From Gautieria morchelliformis (taxonomy: Eukaryota; Basidiomycota; Agaricomycetes; Gomphales; Gomphaceae): a stretch of 64,000 bases of DNA. Location of the stretch: the NCBI GenBank assembly GCA_015179125.1, contig WHVA01000006.1, positions 496,001 to 560,000 on the forward strand, in the 5' to 3' direction. Position 1 is the first letter of the stretch, and every line of letters begins with the position of its first letter. A model generated the notes under the pieces. The model did no database searches and was not told where the DNA came from. It saw nothing but the letters and a program-made list of their open reading frames with translations. Position numbers and translations under genes: made by a program. Shown piece after piece: positions 57,590 through 64,000 of this stretch.

Positions 57590-58011
57590 TGTTGAAAAAC
57601 CGGCCATACTTGACCAATCACTGACCCTTTGTCCACTTAGCGCGCTGTCCCTTTCCGCAGCCCCTTTTGTATTTTCACCCCATTGTTTTACTCCATTGTT
57701 CTATTCCTCTTTTAGAGTACAAAAGGTCTCTCTAGCTAGTATAAGTAGAGCCCTGATTGTACGACGACCTCTCAGCTCCTGACGTCATCTTAGGTATTTA
57801 GCCCTTTCCACTAATAGCATCAGCTTCTCCTGACGTCGTCTTAGCCTTAGAGTCTTTATCTCAGACCTCTGCGCCTACAGGTTATGGGCCCCGCACTCTA
57901 AATCGCCCTAACTGATACCACGCACTCTAAGCTATCTCGACTACGCACGAACTCTTGCTTCTTGTCTGATCCCCATCCATGACCGACCTTGCCATTTAGC
58001 GACCTTCCATA

Positions 58012-59025
58012 ATGGTCAAGAAGTTCAACGGTACAAACTGGAGCACCCGGTCCTTCGGTATCCATGCCAGTCTGCTCTTCACCAACGCACTCGGTATTGC
58101 TGATGGCACCGAGACCATCCCAACTAAGTCATCACCGCCGACCGATGAAGAACTTGCAAAACTCGAGGATTTTCACAAGCGCTCTCGTCAGGGCCTATCT
58201 ATCGTTCTGTCAACTTGCCATCCCTCGGTTTATCAGTCTCTTGACCTTGCTAAATGGCTGCGTGAAAACTGGGTTTCGCTCTCTGACAGATACGGCACCA
58301 CCACCGGTCTCAACACTTGGGTTGATTTCAACAAATACATTTCGACCAAATTCACTACCGACACACCTCTCACCAAACAGATTGATGGCATGTCAGAACT
58401 CCGCACTCGCATCGTTGCATCTGGACTCGCCATTAGCGACTCTTTCCACGCCCTTTTCGTCATCCAGGCCCTTCCCACCTCATACGAAGTCGTCCAGCAG
58501 ACCATTCTCGCTACCGTCACCGACTTCAAGAACATCTCGTGGTCTGACGTACGCACTCGGATCCTATCCGAGGAGCTTCGTCAGGGCTCACAGGTCGAAG
58601 TCAGCGCAATTGCTGTAGGTGGTAAAAAGAAAAAGGACGCTTGCAATTACTGCAAGGGAGCTGGACATTGGGAAAAGGATTGCCGACGCAAGGCTCGCGG
58701 CCTCTCACGAGAGGAGGCCCAGTCCGAGGCACGAAAAGGAAAAGGAAAGAAAAAGGAGAAAAAGGATAAGGGGATGGCGCCCTCTGTGAGCGCCGTTATA
58801 TCAGACAACCCTGGCTCAGTTGCTCAGGCAGCACCTGTATCTATCACACCCCAAACGACACTGTTTGCTTCTATATCGCGTGTGAACACGAGTGGATGTT
58901 GGACTCAGGTTGCGCTGACCACATCACCAACAATATTTCGGATTTCTCGGAATACCGCTCACTACCCACACCCAGACGCACATACCTCGCCGATAAGATC
59001 ACCTTCGTCTCTTTCATCGGCATAG
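58012..59025 (+). CDS. copia-E Gag region
   Basis: It starts MVKKFNGTNWSTRSF. The middle matches the copia-type UBN2/gag domain (LSDRYGTTTGLNTWVDF, then QALPTSYEVVQQTIL). The zinc knuckle is CNYCKGAGHWEKDC, followed by a lysine-rich tail. It forms the virus-like particle shell in this family. The protease region begins in the neighbouring frame. Confidence 0.88.
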   Translation: MVKKFNGTNWSTRSFGIHASLLFTNALGIADGTETIPTKSSPPTDEELAKLEDFHKRSRQGLSIVLSTCHPSVYQSLDLAKWLRENWVSLSDRYGTTTGLNTWVDFNKYISTKFTTDTPLTKQIDGMSELRTRIVASGLAISDSFHALFVIQALPTSYEVVQQTILATVTDFKNISWSDVRTRILSEELRQGSQVEVSAIAVGGKKKKDACNYCKGAGHWEKDCRRKARGLSREEAQSEARKGKGKKKEKKDKGMAPSVSAVISDNPGSVAQAAPVSITPQTTLFASISRVNTSGCWTQVALTTSPTIFRISRNTAHYPHPDAHTSPIRSPSSLSSA

Positions 59026-60467
59026 GCACGGTCACTGGATCATCGAGAGTCAACGGCCAAGAACGAAAAATTACGCTCCATGACGTGCTGCATGCACCTA
59101 AGATTGGAGGAAGGTTTTTCAGTGTGCGAAAAATCAGTTTAAAAGGTTTTACAACAGCCTTTTCGGGCTCTAAAGCTACGATATCTAAGGATGGGACAGT
59201 CATTGCGGAAGGACAGGCAAATGGACAGCACTACTGGCTCTCCTTGCGTACCAATGCCCCATCCGTGTCACATATCCATGCCACGCCACTCAACATTCTC
59301 CACACTCGACTCGGACATCTATCTTGGTCATCTTTGCGGCACATCGATGACAAGATCGAGTCAAGTACGAGGCGCGCACTAGCTACATGTGAAGGCCGTC
59401 TACTAGGAAAGTCTACCCGTTGAAAATTTGTTCCCTCCACTCATCGCTGCACTGAACCTTTTGCGCTTGTCCACATGGACCTAGCAGGCCCCATGAATAC
59501 CTGCTCGATCCAAGGTCACTATTACCACTTTATATTAGTTGATGACTATACACGCCACAAATGGATTTACTTCTTAACGGCAAAGAGTGATACCTTTGTG
59601 CAGTTCAAGAATTTCCATGCGTTAGTCGGAAACCATTATAACAGATCGCTCAGAGCTATACGCACTGATCGCGGGGGGGAGCTCCTATCACAGGAATTTA
59701 CTCAGTACCTGGAAAAACAAGGTATACATCATAGTCTCACTGCGCCGAACACACCTCAGCAGAACAGAGTTGCCGAACGGGCAAACTGAACAATAGCTGA
59801 GGCAGCCCGAGAAATGATGTACAGTGCAGGCATATCGCAAGGGTTCTGGGAATTCGCAGTGGGTGCTGCGGTACATGTTCGAAACCGAGCCCCATCTCGC
59901 GTTACCTCAAATATCTCCCCATATGAATTTTTGACAGGATGCAAACCCGACCTCTCCTATCTCTGTGTTTTTGGATGTCTCGCGTATGCCCACATAACGA
60001 CAAATCGAACAAAATATGATCCTACCTCACAGAAGCTCGTGTTCGTAGGGTATGACAATTCCACTAAGGGGTATAAGTTGTGGAATCCATCGTCCAAACG
60101 GACTGTCATATCTACTGACCTTGTTTTCGAGGAAACAGTTTTTCCTCTCAAATCTACCCCAAAGCTCCCACTCAACTCTCCTACGCCCGCTCCACCTCTT
60201 CCTTCACAACCATCATCGCCATCTGTGCAAATAAATCTAGCTCTACCAGAGAGCGACAATGAAGATGAGCACCCTTTACCACCAGCGCCACCTGGTACAG
60301 CTGACCAGCCTCCCACGGCCCCGTCAGCATCACCACCACCCAACATTCCCGACGCAGCGAGTGCTCCACCGGAAATTGACCCAGGCGCAGCTCCTGATGA
60401 AATTCACGCACCACCTGGACCTCCTGAACCCCTCATCCGCCAATCTCAATGCATCCAACAGCGTGTA
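58896..60467 (+). mobile_element. copia-E protease and integrase region
   Basis: The protease motif MLDSGCADHITN, the GAG-pre-integrase motif LHTRLGHLSWSSLR-like, then integrase (HMDLAGPM, YYHFILVDDYTRHKWIYFL, IRTDRGGELLSQEF, NTPQQNRVAERAN). A proline-rich linker follows before the solo LTR-C. The region is broken. Confidence 0.9.
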
Positions 60468-60962
60468 TGTTGGGTGCATTTATGCTCCTGCACCAAAATC
60501 AAGCATAATATATTCGATTTATTGTATGGTGTTTCAATTTCTTCTCACATTGTTCTTGTACCATGCATCCATTTCTCTGATTATTTTCGAAATTTTCCAG
60601 TCACTCCCTATCTCTCCATTTCATTCTGTTATTTCTATTTTCAAGGCGGCTGCACCCAGCGGAGTTTGAAATGACTTCGACGCGAGCTCTTGAGCGCTAA
60701 AGAGCCGGGTAGTAGTACATGCACAGTGAGACAAAATTCCCCCTCTCTCAGTGACAACTAAATTCACTGAGAGAGGCAAGTAAATTAGTCTAGTATTCTT
60801 TCGATTTATTGACCTAGAAATCCTCTGTAGTGAATTAATTTCTAGGTAGTGTATAATATATTTAAAGTGACAACTAAATTCACTGAGAGAGTGAATTAAT
60901 TTCTAGTCTATTCTTTTGAGCAACAAGTCCAAACCTACTGCCTATAATTCCTGTCTACTACA
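60468..60962 (+). repeat. Solo LTR-C inside copia-E
   Basis: The 495-bp LTR runs TGTTGGGTGCATTTATGC to CTGTCTACTACA. Flanks are GTGTA (60463-60467) and GTGTC (60963-60967), a 5-bp duplication with one later difference. It holds three copies of a TCACTGAGAGAG / GAATTAATTTCTAG motif set (60745-60905). It sits in the linker between integrase and RT. Confidence 0.88.
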
Positions 60963-62684
60963 GTGTCGTAGCCCCACAACCGGACAATGTCAGCCCAGAT
61001 GCGTACCACAGCCATAGGGCCAGCCCATCTATCTTGCATGATTCATCATCAGCATCTGCAACATGGGACGACTCGATCGTTGCGTACCTGGCATCTGCGC
61101 AAACGACACCTACCGGTGACCCGAACACATTTGAGTACGCAATGTCATGCCCAGATGCGGACAAATGGCATCCTGCCATAAAAGAGGAGATCAGATGCCT
61201 TCTAGAGAATGGCACCTGGGAATTGTGTGACCTCCCACAAGGTCACAAGGCGATTAAGTGTAAGTGGGTATACTTGACAAAGTGTGATACTGCTGGCCAT
61301 GTCACCCGTTACCGCGCACGTCTCATCGCCAAGGGTTTTTCACAGACCGCTGGCATCGATTTTGAAGAAACCTTCGCACCCGTTGCAAGACTCGACTCCT
61401 TGAGATTGCTGCTCGCGCTCGCAGCCTGGCTGGATTGGGACATCCACCACGTTGATATCAAATCAGCATATCTCAATGGAGACTTGGACGAGGAAATTTA
61501 TATGGATCAACCGAAGGGTTTCACGATCCAAGGCAAGGAAGACAAGGTGTGTCACCTCAAAAAGGCCATCTACGGCTTAAAGCAGGCAGGTTGGCAATGG
61601 CACATCCACCTGAATGACACACTGGAGGGACTCGGTTTTCAGAAACTCATTTCTGGCGATACTTCAATATTTATCAAACATCACGACAGGGGGGGACCCG
61701 CTCATAGCGCTGGTCTATGTTGACGACATCGCTCTTTTCGGTATTCTACCAACAATCCAGGACTTCAAACGTGCAATTGCCACGCGCTACAAAGTAACTG
61801 ATCTAGGGGAGATTAGTCAGTTCCTCGGTCTACATGTGACTCAAAACCATCCGAAGAGATCACTTACCATCAACCAGTCGCACTATATTGAACGCATGCT
61901 GACGCGTTTTGACATGTCTGGCTGCAAACCCAATTACACCCCACTCGCTACAGGGACGCAGCTGGTCGCAAACATCGAGAGGGACTCAGATGTGTCCCTC
62001 ACCTCCAAGTACCAACAGATCGTCGGGTCGCTCATGTACGCCATGCTAGGCTCTCGACCCGACATCTCTTTCACTGTCAACCGCCTCTCTCAATTCGGTT
62101 CTAAGCCTGCCCAAGAGTATCTCTTTGCTGCACAGCATGTACTCCGTTACCTATCTGCTACACAAAATGTCATGCTGACATATGGATCGAATGATTCTAC
62201 CGAATTGGTCGGGTACAGCGACTCTGACTGGGCCTCAGATACCGACAACCGCCGCTCAACCACTGGCTACATCTTCATCCTCGCTGGGGGCGCCGTTGCT
62301 TGGGCCACACAGAAGCAACGCACACCAGCACTCTCATCCACTGAAGCCGAGTACATGGCTCTTTGTGAGTGTGCTAAACATGCGCAGTGGACACTTTCCC
62401 TTTTAAAACAACTCGACTTCACCGTTGCCCTCCCACTCGAAATCTTTTGCGATTCCTCTGGAGCAAAAGAAATCGCAGCTAACAGCGTTTTTCACAAGCG
62501 GACCAAGCACATAGATATTCATTATCACTACATTCAGGAATTGATCAACAGCCACACAATCAATATCCTACCCGTTTCATCAAAGGAAAATATCACTGAT
62601 CTTCTGATGAAATCTTTGCCTCAGACCCAACACCACTACCTCGCGAAAAATTTTGGTCTTGTTGATAGCTCAAGTACAGGGGAG
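60963..62684 (+). mobile_element. copia-E reverse transcriptase and RNase H region
   Basis: RT of the copia type (WVYLTKCDTAGHVTRYRARL, then VDIKSAYLNGDLDEEIYMDQ, catalytic YVDDIALFG), followed by RNase H (GYSDSDWASDTDNRRSTTGY, then LSSTEAEYMAL, FCDSSGA, KRTKHIDIHYHYI). It ends just before the purine tract and 3' LTR. There is about one break. Confidence 0.92.
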
Positions 62685-62926
62685 TGTTGAAAAACCGGTC
62701 ATACTTGACCGATCACCGACCCTTTGTCCACTTAGCGTGCTGTCCCTTTCCACAGCCCCTTTTGTATTTTCACCCCATTGTTTTACTCCATTGTTCTATT
62801 CCTCTTTTAGAGTACAAAAGGTCTCTCTAGCTAGTATAAGTAGAGCCCTGATTGTACGATGACCTCTCAGCTTCTCCTGACGTCGTCTTAGCCTTAGAGT
62901 CTTTATCTCAGACCTCTACGCCTACA

Positions 62927-64000
62927 TGGGTACCCACCTAGTTAGACCCTAAAGTAAGTGAATAACCCTCGCTGGGGTTAGCAGCTTAGTAAGATGTGTA
63001 GTAACTCGGTTTGGGCAAGTAGGAAATTATATGCCAGATATGAATGATGGGACTTGCAGGAGATTAATAAACTATTTAATGATCTCCTCAGTGATAGTCA
63101 ACACTCATAATATAAAGGAAAGCTACCTATTTAATGTTATACATAGTTTTTCAGTTAAATACTATGAAAGTACACTATTAAACTCACCTCCTCAGTGATA
63201 GTCAACACTGAGGAGGGGAGGCTGTGCATGGGTTTGTTTCACTCGCATATATGAAGTTCCGGCACTTAAGCGCCCTTCATGCAATGGTGTGCAATGATAA
63301 GTGCCCATAGAACGTAGCGTGTTAGTGAACAGCTGCAGCTCAAAAAGGAAACTTGTCCACAACCACCCACAAAGGGTCGGTTGGACAGAACATGAAAAGG
63401 AGTAGTAATACAGCCTTGAAAAAATCAAAGAAAATTGTGAAAGGCATAGAATGAATGTCAGCATAGTTTCAGGTCAAAATCGAAAGGAAGAACAACAGAA
63501 ATGTTAGGTTTGAAGTCTGGTGCACATATGCACCCAACAAGATGCAAGTCACATGAGTCACATGTAGGACAGAGGCAGTAGATTGCTAGATTGGATTATT
63601 CTCCTAGGGGGTCAGAATGGCCTCCTTTGATATTGTAAATTACCCAGGATTATGTAAACTGGGGTGCTTCTATCTATTAGGTGACTGATGTCATAAGTAA
63701 ATATTTGCACAGCTGTAACACACCCTCATAACTATTGTAATGTGTTTGTGCAAGAAACTAATAATAGATAGCCAATCACCTTCACTGATCCACACTGCCA
63801 TGCATAGCATTTACACAGCCTTGCATAGCCTTGCACAGCCCTCTGACATCAGGTGACCTGTTAGGGGCTGTAGCAGTACATTTGGAGGCTTCAGTTGTCC
63901 AATAAGGATTGCTGAATTTGTACCCTAGTTTTGGCTTTGTATATCATTGCACAGCTTATACACTGCTCAGCCATGGTTGCTAGGAAGCAAGTTATGTGCC
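62927..64000 (-). repeat. LTR-B, reverse, cut by copia-E and the window edge
   Basis: The sequence from CACCTAGTTAGACCCTAAAG onward matches the reverse of LTR-B (4060-4400), including GGCCTCCTTTGATATTGTAA and the CAGCCTTGCATAGCC repeats near 63820. LTR-C is inserted at 62997-63539. Copia-E lies at its left edge. Confidence 0.85.
62997..63539 (-). repeat. Solo LTR-C, reverse, TSD AGATG
   Basis: It starts TGTAGTAACTCGG and ends GCACCCAACA, with AGATG on both sides (62992-62996 and 63540-63544). It has two copies of CTCAGTGATAGTCAACACT (63087-63105 and 63193-63211). It is diverged from the copy at 60468-60962, with which it shares terminal sequence. Confidence 0.85.

Larger units (their letters stand above)
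57590..62926 (+). mobile_element. copia-E: Ty1/copia element with both LTRs, TSD TGGGT
   Basis: The element has a 5' LTR at 57590-57879 (290 bp) and a 3' LTR at 62685-62926 (242 bp), both TGTTGAAAAACC to GCCTACA, with TGGGT on each side. GGTTATGGGCCCC after the 5' LTR is a likely primer-binding site. ACAGGGGAG precedes the 3' LTR. The 5' LTR contains an additional ~48 bp around 57779-57826. A solo LTR-C sits inside at 60468-60962. The coding part is broken in several places. The LTRs outside the additional block are very similar, so the element is fairly young. Confidence 0.94.

Overview
The window looks like nuclear DNA of a filamentous basidiomycete, most likely an Agaricomycete. The evidence is introns of about 50-60 bp with GT-AG borders, a patatin / NB-ARC / TPR receptor of the kind expanded in mushroom-forming fungi, a secreted S41-type protease relative, a mitochondrial-type ALDH7 gene, chromodomain-bearing Ty3/gypsy elements and a Tad-like LINE that carries RNase H. 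No ribosomal RNA, CRISPR array or bacterial operon was seen. I do not name a species.

Layout. Positions 1-37756 are almost entirely nested transposons. The outermost layer is an old Ty3/gypsy copy (gypsy-A), whose collinear remains lie at 1293-1713, 3165-3528, 16597-16689, 18223-18568, 19127-19561 and 33133-33704. It has been split by a solo LTR (1714-3159), a 13-kb LTR-bounded block (3529-16591), another solo LTR (16690-18222), a small Harbinger-like element (18569-19123) and a LINE (19562-33119). The LINE was itself entered by a solo LTR (25114-26389) and by a young, nearly whole chromodomain gypsy (gypsy-D, 26496-32754). Target-site duplications support nearly every one of these steps.

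Inside the 13-kb block lies an AT-rich island (about 7742-15000) unlike anything around it. It holds a DDE transposase fused to a C-terminal chromodomain, a coiled-coil protein with four copies of a roughly 65-residue repeat, an unrecognised 205-residue protein, a 70-residue beta-rich protein and a tRNA-like gene. This is the part of the window most likely to hold something undescribed.

Positions 37760-56391 are the host-gene segment. It holds a minus-strand NLR (patatin / NB-ARC / 16 kinesin-light-chain-like TPRs) whose 3' end abuts a gypsy gag fragment, two exons of an unknown minus-strand gene next to a truncated LINE, a plus-strand zinc-finger gene, a minus-strand ALDH7 gene, and a plus-strand signal-peptide S41-family gene divergent from ALDH7. 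The spaces at 44572-48500 and 56392-57589 hold no gene I can support.

Positions 57590-64000 are again mobile DNA: a Ty1/copia element (57590-62926, TSD TGGGT) carrying a solo LTR of another family, followed by an LTR-B copy that contains a second solo LTR of that same family.

Family names used here are my own. LTR-A is about 1.0-1.3 kb and runs TGTCAAGATTGG to GTCATGACA. LTR-B is about 1.4-1.5 kb and runs TGT..GGGAAC to GGTTCCAAAACA. LTR-C is about 0.5 kb and starts TGTTGGGTGC. Gypsy-A, gypsy-D and copia-E are internal regions or whole elements.
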